Positions 16,654 through 26,054 of a stretch of DNA of 64,000 bases are shown here, piece by piece; the first letter of the stretch is position 1, and each line of letters starts with the position of its first letter. The notes beneath the pieces are model-generated. The model saw only the letters and a list, made by a program, of their open reading frames with translations, did no database searches and was not told the origin of the DNA. The position numbers were made by a program, and so were the translations under genes. Source of the DNA: JAYQKL01 sp049889415 (GTDB lineage: Bacteria > Pseudomonadota > Alphaproteobacteria > RS24); the NCBI GenBank assembly GCA_049889415.1, contig JBMHDL010000007.1:1-64000 (forward strand). The letters are read 5' to 3'.

Positions 16654-17667
16654 TCAATAAAGTTTAACGATCGTTTTGCCTATATTGCCGCCGGTAAACA
16701 GCTTGCGATAGGCAGTCAAAATATTTTCTATGCCCTCAGTCTCATCAAACGGTGCCGAGATTTTACCGTCTTGATACAGAGCCAGCAGCCGGTTGTTCAT
16801 GGCCGGCATGTGCTCTGAAAAATCAGGCGCCAGAAAGCCCTGTATCAACAGCCGCTTCATCAGAACCTGATCATAATTTTTTGGCTGGGTCGGGGTGCTT
16901 TCATAATCGGCGATCATGCCGCATACGGCAATCCGTCCCAGCAGAGCCATATTGTCAAGTGCCGCCTCCAATATCTCGCCGCCGACATTATCAAAATAAA
17001 TATTAAAGCCCCCTTCTACCTGAGCTAGCTTGGTGGCCAATCCCTCGGCCTTATAATCCAGTGCATGAATGCCGTAAGTGCGTTCCAGCATGGCACATTT
17101 GTCGGGGCCACCGGCTATCCCGTAAACCTCACAACCCAGTGCGAGGGCGATTTGACAGGCCAACAGTCCGGTGCATCCTGCAGCGGCCGAGACCAGAACC
17201 TTGTCGCCGGGCTTGGCCTGGCCGATTTCGGCAATGCCCCACAGCGCGGTGAGGGCATTGAAGCCCAAGGCGCCGAGATGCTGGCGCCAGTCGTCTATGT
17301 TTGCGTCCAATTTGGTTAAGCCGGCCTCTTCGGCATTGACCGTGGAAAAGTGCGCCCAATGCCCGAAACCGCGTACCAGGTCACCCTCTGAAAACCCCGG
17401 ATGATTGGAGGCGTAAACCTCACCCATGCCCAGCCCGGCCATGGTCGCACCCAGCGGCAGGGGCGGCATGTAACTGTCCTCACGTGGGGACATCCACATG
17501 CGGGTGCCCGGGTCCAGGGAGATATATTTGTTGCGAACAATCACCTCCCCGGCGGCGGGAGCGGTCAGATCCGCTTCCTGCAGGGATAAGGCGGTTTCAT
17601 AATTGTCCCCTTCAGGGCGCTGGTCGAGACGCCAGAACAGGTTACGTGCCGGTTCAAATCCACTCAT
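16654..17667 (-). CDS. MDR-family NADP-dependent oxidoreductase (zinc-free, CurA/PTGR-like)
   Basis: A 337-residue medium-chain reductase lacking the zinc ligands of alcohol dehydrogenases. The nucleotide site reads AAAGCTGLLACQIA with IAGGPDKC after it, and FDNVGGEILE is typical of the prostaglandin-reductase/CurA branch, which reduces activated C=C bonds with NADPH. Its closest relative in the window is the protein at 47279 (shared SLDxGTRMW and a PPLPL stretch). It lies between a CoA ligase (17 bp) and an SnoaL gene. Confidence 0.9.
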   Translation of the reverse strand: MSGFEPARNLFWRLDQRPEGDNYETALSLQEADLTAPAAGEVIVRNKYISLDPGTRMWMSPREDSYMPPLPLGATMAGLGMGEVYASNHPGFSEGDLVRGFGHWAHFSTVNAEEAGLTKLDANIDDWRQHLGALGFNALTALWGIAEIGQAKPGDKVLVSAAAGCTGLLACQIALALGCEVYGIAGGPDKCAMLERTYGIHALDYKAEGLATKLAQVEGGFNIYFDNVGGEILEAALDNMALLGRIAVCGMIADYESTPTQPKNYDQVLMKRLLIQGFLAPDFSEHMPAMNNRLLALYQDGKISAPFDETEGIENILTAYRKLFTGGNIGKTIVKLY

Positions 17668-17684
17668 GTCAGCTTCCTTTCCGT

Positions 17685-19220
17685 CTATTCCCGTAACAGG
17701 CGTTTGAGGATTTTTCCGGTCGGGGCTTTTGGCAATTCATCTAAAAATTCAACCTGGCGCGGTTTCTGGTAGGACGCCAGATTTTCACGGGCCGTTTGGA
17801 TGATGTCTTCAGCCGTAGCGGTTTGGCCAGGTTTGAGAACAACGAAAGCCTTGACGGTTTCGCCCCATTCCTCATCCGGAACACCAATCACGGCCGCCTC
17901 GAGCACTGCCTCATTTTTGCAAATCGCCTCTTCGACTTGCACAGAGTAAATGTTCTCTCCGCCGGAGATGATCATGTCTTTGGCCCGGTCTTTGATCGAA
18001 ATATACCGGTCGGCATCCCATGTGGCAATGTCACCGGTCCACATCCAGCCATCCGCTTTAATGGTGTTTTCCGTCAGATCCGGGCGTTTGAAATAGCCCA
18101 TCATATTGGCCGGGGATTTGACGATGATTTCACCGGCAGTTTCGCCGTCACATGGCACCTCATTGCCCTCCGCGTCAACCACCTTGACGCTGGTGACGAA
18201 ACCCTCACGCCCGCAGGACAGAAGGCGCTCGACATTTTTGCCCTCATTGACGGCACGTAAATGGTCGTCATGCGACAGGAAGGTCATGGTCGCGCCTTCG
18301 GTCTGCCCATAGCCTTGGATGATTTTGCATGGCAGTTTGGCAACAACCTGTTTGATGATACTGGTCGGCATCGGCCCGCCGCCATATTGAACAAGCCGGA
18401 GGCTGGACAGGTCGTAGTTTTCAAAGCCTTCAACGGCCAGCATCCAGTTCAGCATGGTGGTGATACCGAGAAAGCCGGAGACCTTTTCCTGTTGGATCAA
18501 TTCCAGCGCCAGCTTGGCATCAAAATTCATCAGCACTAGCGGGCGTCCGTGCTGCAGATAATTGACTGCCAGCAGGACCGGAATATGGAACATCTGGCCG
18601 GTCAGCATATACACATCTGTCGGCTGGATGCCCTCGGCCACGGTCTGATTAAGCATGCCGAAATAAGCGGACCGGTGGTTATGCAGCGCACCCTTGGACT
18701 CGCCTGTCGTGCCGCCCGTGTAAAGTATGAATAGTGGATCTTCGCCGCCAACATCTTCGCATCCCTCTGGGTGTGTGGCCGGGGCGCCGTCGAGCAGGGC
18801 GTTGAGGGAATCATCACTGTCTGGACCATATTCCAGCCAATGCTCAATACTGGTGTCGGCTTGTTTTAGATGATCAATTGTGGCTTTGAACTGCCCCTGG
18901 GCGATCAGGGCGCGGGGTTCGCCATTGGCGATGATATTAATGATTTCGGTATCCGCCAGTCGCCAATTGATGGTGTGAGCGACCAATCCGGTTTTGCCGC
19001 AGGCAAAAAACAGGGCCAGAAACTCTATGCTGTTCTGTGACAGAATGGAGACCCGGTCACCTTTGACCAGTCCGAGCGACAGAAGGCCGTTGGCCATTCT
19101 ATTGACCAGGGCGTCCAGTTCGGCAAATGTGATGCGCCGGTCATTTGGCTGGTCATAGACGGCCCATTCATCCGGCCGCAAACGGGCGTGTTTGCTTGTG
19201 ATATTGCCAATATTGATCAT
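17685..19220 (-). CDS. Acyl-CoA synthetase (AMP-forming)
   Basis: The 511-residue ANL-superfamily ligase shows the AMP loop LYTGGTTGESKGA, the GYGQTEG motif, TGDIATWD with RAKDMIISGGENIYS, and the lysine segment APTGKILKRLLRE near the C-terminus. It would activate a carboxylic acid to its CoA thioester. GGAGGAG precedes the ATG. It heads the minus-strand unit CoA ligase, MDR reductase, SnoaL. The substrate acid cannot be told from sequence, though a ring-cleavage or side-chain acid is likely in this setting. Confidence 0.94.
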   Translation of the reverse strand: MINIGNITSKHARLRPDEWAVYDQPNDRRITFAELDALVNRMANGLLSLGLVKGDRVSILSQNSIEFLALFFACGKTGLVAHTINWRLADTEIINIIANGEPRALIAQGQFKATIDHLKQADTSIEHWLEYGPDSDDSLNALLDGAPATHPEGCEDVGGEDPLFILYTGGTTGESKGALHNHRSAYFGMLNQTVAEGIQPTDVYMLTGQMFHIPVLLAVNYLQHGRPLVLMNFDAKLALELIQQEKVSGFLGITTMLNWMLAVEGFENYDLSSLRLVQYGGGPMPTSIIKQVVAKLPCKIIQGYGQTEGATMTFLSHDDHLRAVNEGKNVERLLSCGREGFVTSVKVVDAEGNEVPCDGETAGEIIVKSPANMMGYFKRPDLTENTIKADGWMWTGDIATWDADRYISIKDRAKDMIISGGENIYSVQVEEAICKNEAVLEAAVIGVPDEEWGETVKAFVVLKPGQTATAEDIIQTARENLASYQKPRQVEFLDELPKAPTGKILKRLLRE

Positions 19221-19351
19221 GCTCTCCTCCGGCGCAAAACGCTTTATCCAATAGACTTTAATAGAAGCCTTTCATGCCATGCGACTAGAATATACACTAG
19301 GTGCATATCGCGTTTGATTGGGTAACGTTAAGCAAAACACAGGAGGGTCTC
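19221..19351. promoter_or_regulatory. Divergent intergenic region, CoA ligase and SDR
   Basis: The 131 bp between divergent genes must hold start signals for both. AT-rich ATATACACTAG lies mid-region and CTAG is repeated 8 bp apart, but I cannot name convincing -35/-10 pairs. Confidence 0.35.
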
Positions 19352-20098
19352 ATGGACAGATTAAAAGGGAAAGTTGCAATCGTCACCGGTGCCGCCGACG
19401 GCATGGGGGAAGCCATCACAAAATTATTCATTGAAGAGGGTGCGCAGGTGCTCGGTGTGGATTTGAATGCCGACAAGTTGACCTCTGCGCATGCGACAAG
19501 TTCCAACTCACTTAAGCTTCTTGCGCTGGACATTACCGAGGCCGGTGCCGAGGATAAAATGGTGGATGAGACCGTCTCTGCCTTTGGCGGCGTGGATATC
19601 ATCGTCAATTGTGCCGGTATTGTGGAATATGAGAATGTTGAAATCATGCGCGATGACAATTGGGAGCGCACCCATGACGTAAACCTGAACGCCGTCTTTA
19701 AATTCTGCCGCCGCGTCATCCCGGAAATGAAAAAGCGGGGCGGGGGACGCATCATCAACATCGCATCAATTAATGCTTACGTCGTTGCGCCAGGGCTGAG
19801 TGCTTATGCCGCTTCCAAACATGCGATTGTCGGCCTGACCAAAACGCTGGCGGTCGAGCTTGGCCCTGACAACATTACGGCCAACCATATCAACCCCGGT
19901 GCCATTCTGACCGGCATGACCCGGCCCCTGATGGAGGATCCGGAGACCAAAGCCTTGTTTGAAAGCTTTGCTGTTCTGCCCAAAATGGGCATGCCGGAAG
20001 ATATCGCCAAAGGCGCCTTGTTCCTGGCCTCGGATGATGCCGAGTTCATCACCGGCACCGGATTGACGATTGATGGCGGGTTCTTGGCGAAGGTTTAG
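19352..20098 (+). CDS. Short-chain dehydrogenase/reductase (SDR)
   Basis: A classical SDR of 248 residues with TGAADGMG, a C-A-G variant of the NAG motif (NCAGI) and catalytic S in NIASIN with YAASK. D in GVDLNAD suggests NAD(H). The ATG at 19352 follows AGGAGGG, and the 17 in-frame codons upstream are discarded. It is a single-gene unit between a divergent CoA ligase and a convergent Rieske gene whose stop is 2 bp away. The substrate is unknown, with an alcohol or ketone intermediate of the cluster expected. Confidence 0.93.
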   Translation: MDRLKGKVAIVTGAADGMGEAITKLFIEEGAQVLGVDLNADKLTSAHATSSNSLKLLALDITEAGAEDKMVDETVSAFGGVDIIVNCAGIVEYENVEIMRDDNWERTHDVNLNAVFKFCRRVIPEMKKRGGGRIINIASINAYVVAPGLSAYAASKHAIVGLTKTLAVELGPDNITANHINPGAILTGMTRPLMEDPETKALFESFAVLPKMGMPEDIAKGALFLASDDAEFITGTGLTIDGGFLAKV

Positions 20099-20100
20099 GG

Positions 20101-21465
20101 CTACTTTTCACCGGCCATATAACGGTCGATTTCCTTCTCTAGATGTCGGAGCCGGTCTTCCTGCTCGCACCAGAGCGGCCCTTTGAAGCCACGTGACTTC
20201 ACGCCTTCCTGTACGCTGTGAATCAATTCGACGTCCTGATCAAGCACTTCGCCCAAATCAGCCTGCTGGTCGGCGGCAAAATGCTCGATTTCCGGACGGA
20301 TGTCACCACTCACGTCAGTGTCCTCCGGCAGCCCCATCCAGCCCGGTACGGTATATCCCGGATCATTGACATAGCGGAACAGGGTCATGTTGTCGTAGTA
20401 GAAACGCTCCGGATCGGTCGGGTGTGGAACAAAGCGCATAATGAAGACGCCTTCCGGATGCATGCCGATCTGGACATTCGGGAAAAACCCCGTCGCCCAG
20501 CTGTCGGTCAACTGCCCGTCGGTCATTTTGTCGTAATAGTCCAGTTTGAATTTTTTGCCGCGTTCACGCTTGGCCTGCTGCACGGCTGCGCGGACATCCT
20601 TGGCGGAGCCGTCAAAGCTTTCCGGATCAATCCCGGCCTCCATCATCATATGCGCCTGGTAGGGGTCAATAGACTCCTGATCGGCAACACGATGGGATTT
20701 GACCCCAATCGGCACTATCATACGGCTGAAGCCATTGGGATAAAGGTCAACCTGACTGAAATCCTCCATCACGCCCTGGGTTTGCGGATGGATGTGCGGC
20801 AGGTGATAGGTTTCATAAAATGCTTCAACGCCGGTTTTCCAGTTCGCCAGCCATTCGGAGCGCACATGGCGGACCACATTCATTTTTTCAATTTCGTAAT
20901 TTTCAATATAGCCCTCGGGCAGTCCGATCCATTCTTTCAGGGGCGGCGCGGTACCGTCCATATTTATGAAGATCAGTCCGCCCAATTGATCGCAGCGCAC
21001 TTCCGTCAGGCCCGGCCGGTGGGCGATCAGTTCGGCGTCATAAGTCTCTTCATCGGTGATGTTGATGTTGCGGCCATCAGTGCCGAACTGCCAATTGTGG
21101 AAGGGGCAGGAGAATTTGTCCATGCTGCCCTGTTCGGTCAGGCAGACCCGGTTGGCGCGGTGCGGGCAGACATTGTAAAATGCCTTGATGCCGTCATCCT
21201 CCTGACGCACGACGATGAACTCTTCATGCCCGTGCTTGAAAGTGAAGAAATCCCCCGGCTCCTTAATGTCGGGCGTTACGCCGACAAGGAGCCATACTTT
21301 CGGCCACAGCCTTTGCCATTCCTGCTCCATGTAATCACGGGAATAATAGCGGGACGGGTCGACAACATCCCTGCCGAGATCACCAGGGCGTTTCTGTTTG
21401 GCTTCCAGCGAACCGTCCGGTGCGCCGAGATCCATCGGCCATTTGACATTCAAGCTCTCTGACAT
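20101..21465 (-). CDS. Rieske non-heme iron oxygenase, alpha subunit (3 of 7)
   Basis: A 454-residue protein with Rieske ligands C100-x-H102 (CPHRA) and C120-x2-H123 (CPFHNW), where the usual H-G-W is H-N-W. Iron ligands are H221 and H226 in YETYHLPHIHP with Glu bridging. Its C-terminal tail (EDRLRHLEKEIDRY) lacks the H-F-H found in most of the paralogues. Upstream on the same strand is a GST-like gene, 26 bp away. A long open frame on the opposite strand is a shadow. Confidence 0.92.
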   Translation of the reverse strand: MSESLNVKWPMDLGAPDGSLEAKQKRPGDLGRDVVDPSRYYSRDYMEQEWQRLWPKVWLLVGVTPDIKEPGDFFTFKHGHEEFIVVRQEDDGIKAFYNVCPHRANRVCLTEQGSMDKFSCPFHNWQFGTDGRNINITDEETYDAELIAHRPGLTEVRCDQLGGLIFINMDGTAPPLKEWIGLPEGYIENYEIEKMNVVRHVRSEWLANWKTGVEAFYETYHLPHIHPQTQGVMEDFSQVDLYPNGFSRMIVPIGVKSHRVADQESIDPYQAHMMMEAGIDPESFDGSAKDVRAAVQQAKRERGKKFKLDYYDKMTDGQLTDSWATGFFPNVQIGMHPEGVFIMRFVPHPTDPERFYYDNMTLFRYVNDPGYTVPGWMGLPEDTDVSGDIRPEIEHFAADQQADLGEVLDQDVELIHSVQEGVKSRGFKGPLWCEQEDRLRHLEKEIDRYMAGEK

Positions 21466-21491
21466 TGCTTCTTCCTCTCAGCTTTTTCCTC

Positions 21492-22406
21492 TTACTGTTT
21501 TTCTATTCTGAAGCCCAGGCGCGGGAAATGGGCGGACACTTCGCCGACTATATCATCTTCGCGCATCAGCACAATCTGTTGGTCATTGATATGCAGCAGG
21601 GTGCCTGTGACCCTATCGGCGCCATAATCATCGGCAAACACATGCACCAGATCGCCTGGAGCACTACCTGACTCATCCTCTGTCGCGTCTCCCAGCAGCA
21701 CTGGTTCAGGCTGCGCTTGCGTGGCAATGGCAATGGCGTCTTTGGAGGTGATGTCCTTGCGCCCTTTATCTTCAATTTGTTCTACACGCTGATACCAGTC
21801 CTGCATTTTGGAAAACGGAGCAAACATGCGGGCACTGCTTGGGATATTGCCGCCGGCCATCCAGATGTTGAAAAAGGCGTTGATGTCGGCCCATTCTGGT
21901 CTGTCACCCAGTAAATAGGCCTGTCCGTGCGCGAGTTGCTCCTCAAGCAAGGCGGCATAAGCGCGAAACTGGCTTCTGAAGTGCGGGGCATCCTCCCCAA
22001 AACGGTCAAAGTCCAGGAAGTTGAAATAGGCCCGCCTGTCTTCAATGACCTCCGGCGGCAAATGTTCGGCGTTTTCATGCATGGACAGGGCGGCGCCGGG
22101 GCGGAACATGCTGTCGCCGAGCTTTTGAAAGGCGAGATTAGCGGCACGACCTGAGGTAAAAAGCGGCGGTTCAGGGGTCAAGGTGTCGATGATGTGGGCA
22201 ATCTGCTGCGTGTCATAAAACATGTCAGCTCCGATCTGCATGACCGGAATCCGTCGGTAACCGCCCGTCAGAAGGGTCATGTCAGGGCGTGGCATAACCA
22301 TGGAAACCTGCACGGACAGCCACTCGCATCGCTTGAGGGCAAAGACTTTGCGCACCTTTTCCGCATAGGGCGACGGGTCATGGTGGTGGAGTATGTAATC
22401 TGTCAT
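21492..22406 (-). CDS. GST-like protein with C-terminal extension
   Basis: The 304-residue protein begins with a thioredoxin-like GST domain (YILHHHDPSPYAEKVRKVF, then RRIPVMQIG and DTQQIAHIID) and a GST helical domain to about 225. The last 75 residues, after a Q/P/E-rich link, look beta-rich (GDLVHVFADDYG...TGTLLHINDQQIVLMRED) and are not part of usual GSTs, which have 200-230 residues. It is first in a two-gene unit with a Rieske oxygenase, so a role in handling its product or a glutathione conjugate is possible. Confidence 0.78.
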   Translation of the reverse strand: MTDYILHHHDPSPYAEKVRKVFALKRCEWLSVQVSMVMPRPDMTLLTGGYRRIPVMQIGADMFYDTQQIAHIIDTLTPEPPLFTSGRAANLAFQKLGDSMFRPGAALSMHENAEHLPPEVIEDRRAYFNFLDFDRFGEDAPHFRSQFRAYAALLEEQLAHGQAYLLGDRPEWADINAFFNIWMAGGNIPSSARMFAPFSKMQDWYQRVEQIEDKGRKDITSKDAIAIATQAQPEPVLLGDATEDESGSAPGDLVHVFADDYGADRVTGTLLHINDQQIVLMREDDIVGEVSAHFPRLGFRIEKQ

Positions 22407-22582
22407 GCCAGACTCTCGTAGATGTTTGGATGAGGGTTTAGCTAATCATGCTTAGAATTTTTTTTTACTATCAAAAAGGATAATTTTATCGCTGAATAGG
22501 TTATGTTTTATGGTCTGAAGGTATTCGGTGCGGGCGAATGTGCTTGTTCGCGTGAGTTCACCATTTCTAGAAAGGATCCATT
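22407..22582. promoter_or_regulatory. AT-rich divergent promoter region
   Basis: These 176 bp separate divergent GST/Rieske and SDR/SDR/Rieske/VOC units. A run of nine T followed by GGATAATTTTATC makes the centre far more AT-rich than its flanks. On the minus strand TTGATA and CATGAT lie 18 bp apart, a weak promoter candidate for the GST unit. Confidence 0.4.
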
Positions 22583-23359
22583 ATGGGACGGGTTAACGGA
22601 AAAGTCGCTCTGGTGACCGGGGCTGCCTCAGGTCTGGGGTTTGCGGATGCGGCAACACTTGCACGTGAAGGCGCAACGGTTATTCTCACCGACGTCAATG
22701 ATGCGCTTGGCGCCAAAGCTGCTGAGGAGATTGGTCACGGTGCAGAATACCATCATCTCGATGTGAGTGATGAGACGGCCTGGGTCAATATGGCGAAGAT
22801 GGTCGAGGACAAGTTCTCCAAACTTGATGTCCTGGTCAATAATGCCGGTATTGTCATTCCCGCCTCACCGACCGACTGCACATTGGAGCAGTTCCGCCTG
22901 ACCAACGCCATCATGAATGAGGGTGTGTTTCTTGGAATCAAATACATGTTGCCATTGCTGGCCAAAAGCGGCGCCGGCTCCATCATAAACATGTCTTCCA
23001 CGGCGTCGCATCTGGGGTATCCGCCGTTTTTTGCCTATTCTGCGGCCAAAGGCGCGGTGCGTTCCATGTCAAAATCGGTTTCGGTGCACTGCCAGCTTGA
23101 AAAATTGCCGGTCAGGAGTAATTCCATTCATGCCGGAGCCATTGAGACTCCAATGGTTCAGAATGTGCAGGGGCGCGGTGAGGAAGCGCCGGTGGATGTG
23201 CCGGACGGCGTATTGCCGGCTGACTCGCTCGGCTCACCACAGGATGTCGCTAATCTGGTGCTTTTTCTGGCCTCAGATGAATCGCGTTTCATTACCGGTG
23301 GCGAATATCTGGTCGATAATGGGCTGGTGTCCAGACCCGCCGACCTGCCGATGGAATAA
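22583..23359 (+). CDS. Short-chain dehydrogenase/reductase (SDR)
   Basis: The 258-residue classical SDR has TGAASGLG, NNAG, a serine in NMSSTAS and YSAAK. D in LTDVND points to NAD(H). It strongly resembles the SDR at 13995 through its whole length, including DCTLEQFR and NEGVFLGIKYMLPLL, so the two arose by duplication and may act on related alcohols. It leads a four-gene unit (SDR, SDR, Rieske, VOC) and starts behind AAAGGAT. Confidence 0.93.
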   Translation: MGRVNGKVALVTGAASGLGFADAATLAREGATVILTDVNDALGAKAAEEIGHGAEYHHLDVSDETAWVNMAKMVEDKFSKLDVLVNNAGIVIPASPTDCTLEQFRLTNAIMNEGVFLGIKYMLPLLAKSGAGSIINMSSTASHLGYPPFFAYSAAKGAVRSMSKSVSVHCQLEKLPVRSNSIHAGAIETPMVQNVQGRGEEAPVDVPDGVLPADSLGSPQDVANLVLFLASDESRFITGGEYLVDNGLVSRPADLPME

Positions 23360-23387
23360 GGCTTGAACGAAAGATAAGGATAAGACC

Positions 23388-24149
23388 ATGGATCTCGGAC
23401 TCAGAGGAAAAAACGTCATCATCACCGGCTCCACCGCCGGCATTGGGCGCCGCATCGCCAACCTGTTTGCCGCTGAAGGCGCCAATGTTGCCATTTGCTC
23501 GCGCTCACCTGAAAGTGTTGATCGTGCCGTCAAGGAAATCAGCCTGTTTGCCGATGGCAACATTGTCGGCAAGCCGTGTAACATCAAAAATAAAGAAGAA
23601 TATGAAGCCTGGATTGAGGAAATGGTTGAGGCGCTAGGCGGGGTTGATATTTTCGTCCCTAATGTTTCAGCCGGCGGCGGCAATGACAGCGAAAAGAACT
23701 GGTGGAACAATTTTGAGGTCGACATTCTCGGCACGGTTCGTGGTGTTGAAGCCGTGCTGCCGCATATGGAAGCGTCCGGCGGCGCCATCACCTTTATCGG
23801 TTCTACCGCCGGGGTGGAGACTTTCATGGAACCTCAGGCCTATAACGCGCTGAAGGCGGCGCTGGTAACATATGCCAAACAGTTGAGCCAGAAGCATGGT
23901 GAAAACGGTATCCGGTTCAACACGATTTCTCCCGGCCCGATTTATTTTGAGGGTGGAGCTTGGGAAATGATCAAAACATCAAATGAAAAGTTCCATGCCA
24001 TTACGGAAAAAACCCATGCGCTGGGTCGCCTCGGCACGCCCGAGGAAGTGGCCAATTGCGTGGTTTTTCTGTCAAGCCCGGCGGCCAGTTGGGTAACGGG
24101 CGTTAATCTTGTGGTCGATGGCGGTTACACCAAGAGGGTTCAACTGTAA
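23388..24149 (+). CDS. SDR of a subfamily lacking the NNAG motif
   Basis: A 253-residue SDR with TGSTAGIG, a serine in FIGSTAG and catalytic YNALK. R in CSRSPES suggests NADP(H). The structural NNAG motif is replaced by PNVSA. It ends in GGYTKRVQL, and a paralogue at 43552 shares the VETFM-PQ-YNA segment and the KRVQ tail. Members of this kind often act as 3-oxoacyl or ketone reductases, but the function here is open. It follows another SDR by 28 bp and precedes a Rieske gene by 3 bp. Confidence 0.9.
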   Translation: MDLGLRGKNVIITGSTAGIGRRIANLFAAEGANVAICSRSPESVDRAVKEISLFADGNIVGKPCNIKNKEEYEAWIEEMVEALGGVDIFVPNVSAGGGNDSEKNWWNNFEVDILGTVRGVEAVLPHMEASGGAITFIGSTAGVETFMEPQAYNALKAALVTYAKQLSQKHGENGIRFNTISPGPIYFEGGAWEMIKTSNEKFHAITEKTHALGRLGTPEEVANCVVFLSSPAASWVTGVNLVVDGGYTKRVQL

Positions 24150-24152
24150 GCC

Positions 24153-25490
24153 ATGAAAGTCCGTCGTGAGCAAAAGATTGAGCGTATTGCCAGCAAAAAG
24201 GGGCGCAAGGGCACTCCGGTGGAGGTGGCGCCAAAGCCGGATCTCGGCACGAGCCTGATTCCGAAAGAACGATATACGTCCAAAGACTATATGCATCTGG
24301 AATGGGAGCATATGTGGTCGAAAGTCTGGCTGCTGGGGTGCCGGGAAGAGGATATTCCCGAGGCCGGCGATCATTTTGTGACGGAAATTGGCGGCGAGTC
24401 GATCCTGCTCGTGCGCCAGAAGGATGGCGGCATCAAGGCGTTTTACAATGTCTGTCATCACCGGGGCAACCGGCTGGTGCACAAGGTTGAAACGCCGATT
24501 GAGTCGGCTGAGTCCTTCCGCTGTAAATATCATGACTGGGAATATGCTCTGGACGGTCGATTTTCCGACATTCCGGATCTGGAGACCTTTCCGCAGGGCG
24601 CGCCGAAATGCGGCGGCCTGACTTCCTTGCCCTGCGATGTTTGGGGGTCTTTTGTCTGGTTCAGCCTCAACCCTGATGTTGAGCCGCTGATGGAGTTTCT
24701 CGGTGTCATTCCCGAGCATTTGGATCCCTATCATTTTGACCGCATGGTGCTGACCAAAACCCTGACGGTGGAATGGGACTGCAACTGGAAGGCGTCCGTT
24801 GACGCTTTCAATGAAAGCTATCATGTGCAGGGCATTCACCCGCAATTGCTGTATTACCTTGACGACCTGGATATCCAGATTGACTGCTATGACAAGCACA
24901 ACCGCTATCTGATCGCATTTGGGGTTCTCAGTCCAAGGGTTATTCCGGCCGGTGAAATTCCGCCACCGATCAAGCACATTATGAAGACCGCCGGCATGGA
25001 CCCTGCTTCCTATGAGGGATCGGTTCACAATATCCGCAAGGATGTGCAGAAATTCAAACGCGAGAATGGTGAGTCCCAGGGCAAGGATTACAGCGATCTG
25101 AACGATGATCAGCTGACCGATGATTATCACTACACCATCTTCCCGAATGTGACGATGAATGTGCATGCCGATGATTTGATGATGTTCCGTCAAAGACCGC
25201 ATCCGGAAGACCCGAACAAGATGTTTTTCGATTACTATTTCTACGAATTGCCGGACAATGAATTCGATGAGGAAGACTACCGGAAGCCTTTGCATAAGAC
25301 TTACAAATATGGCGAAGTGTCGCTTGGGCTGGTCATCAATCAGGACGCCTATAATCTGCCATTTGTACAAAAAGGTATGAACAGTGAAGGCTTTGAAGGC
25401 TTGTGGATCGGCAATCAGGAGCTGCGTATCCGGCATTTCCATGACACGTTGGAGGCATATTTAAATAACGGAAACAAAACGAGCGGCTAA
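24153..25490 (+). CDS. Rieske non-heme iron oxygenase, alpha subunit (4 of 7)
   Basis: A 445-residue protein with a basic N-terminus. Rieske ligands are C101-x-H103 (CHHRG) and C124-x2-H127 (CKYHDW), and iron ligands are H224 and H229 in FNESYHVQGIHP with Glu bridging. The C-terminus RIRHFHDTLEAYL is the family tail seen across the cluster. Its stop overlaps the start of the VOC gene (TAATG), so the two are translationally coupled. Upstream SDRs suggest a hydroxylate-then-oxidise unit. Confidence 0.92.
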   Translation: MKVRREQKIERIASKKGRKGTPVEVAPKPDLGTSLIPKERYTSKDYMHLEWEHMWSKVWLLGCREEDIPEAGDHFVTEIGGESILLVRQKDGGIKAFYNVCHHRGNRLVHKVETPIESAESFRCKYHDWEYALDGRFSDIPDLETFPQGAPKCGGLTSLPCDVWGSFVWFSLNPDVEPLMEFLGVIPEHLDPYHFDRMVLTKTLTVEWDCNWKASVDAFNESYHVQGIHPQLLYYLDDLDIQIDCYDKHNRYLIAFGVLSPRVIPAGEIPPPIKHIMKTAGMDPASYEGSVHNIRKDVQKFKRENGESQGKDYSDLNDDQLTDDYHYTIFPNVTMNVHADDLMMFRQRPHPEDPNKMFFDYYFYELPDNEFDEEDYRKPLHKTYKYGEVSLGLVINQDAYNLPFVQKGMNSEGFEGLWIGNQELRIRHFHDTLEAYLNNGNKTSG

Positions 25491-26047
25491 TGAACAAAGT
25501 CCCCCCACCACTTCCGCAGCCCTTGATGAACCACAAAGTGATTCAGGTCGCCTATGTCGTCAATGATCTGGAACAGGCGGCCCATAAATGGATTCAGTCT
25601 TTTGGCATCGGTCCGTTTTTTGTTCTGGAAAAACCGCAAATCACCGACCCGACCTATCGCGGTACACCGAATGAAGTCTCTTTTTCAACTGCTGTTGCGC
25701 AGGCGGGGGACATGCATATTGAACTGGTTGAGCAGCATTGTGACAGCCCGTCTTGCTATCGTGACATGTTTGCCAAAGGCGAAGAGGGGTTTCACCATAT
25801 TGCCGTGATTGCCGAGGATTATGAGGCTGAAATCGCACGCTATGCGGAACAGGGTCGCGAAATGGCTTTTGCGGGCATTTCCGGCCCGATGAAATTCAGC
25901 TATGTGGATATGCGCCCCGACCTGCCGTTTATGATTGAGGTGTTGGAAAATAAGGCCTTTATTGTCGACTATTTTGCCAAGGTCAAACAGGCGGGCGTAG
26001 ACTGGGACGGTTCGGATCCAATCCGGGACGCCGCCACTCTCTTTTAG
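25490..26047 (+). CDS. VOC/glyoxalase-superfamily protein
   Basis: The 185-residue protein has one VOC module pair: VIQVAYVVNDLEQAAHKW, then MHIELVEQH, FHHIAVIAEDY and FMIEVLE, which supply the H and E metal-ligand positions. It resembles the methylmalonyl-CoA epimerase/glyoxalase_4 group more than ring-cleavage dioxygenases. The ATG overlaps the Rieske stop codon by one base. A lyase, epimerase or small dioxygenase acting on the Rieske product is possible. The specific reaction is unknown. Confidence 0.82.
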   Translation: MNKVPPPLPQPLMNHKVIQVAYVVNDLEQAAHKWIQSFGIGPFFVLEKPQITDPTYRGTPNEVSFSTAVAQAGDMHIELVEQHCDSPSCYRDMFAKGEEGFHHIAVIAEDYEAEIARYAEQGREMAFAGISGPMKFSYVDMRPDLPFMIEVLENKAFIVDYFAKVKQAGVDWDGSDPIRDAATLF

Positions 26048-26054
26048 TCCGGAT

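Noticed and set aside
20218..21462. 414-residue open frame on the plus strand opposite a Rieske gene
   Set aside because: It mirrors the Rieske gene at 20101-21465 almost end to end, has no family motifs and no ribosome site. The minus-strand protein has all metal ligands.
22471..22485. GGATAATTTTATC as a sigma-70 -10 box for the SDR operon
   Set aside because: No -35 hexamer at 16-18 bp. It is kept only as part of a general AT-rich intergenic feature.
24072..25442. 456-residue open frame on the minus strand opposite a Rieske gene
   Set aside because: It is the antisense shadow of the gene at 24153-25490, without recognisable domains.
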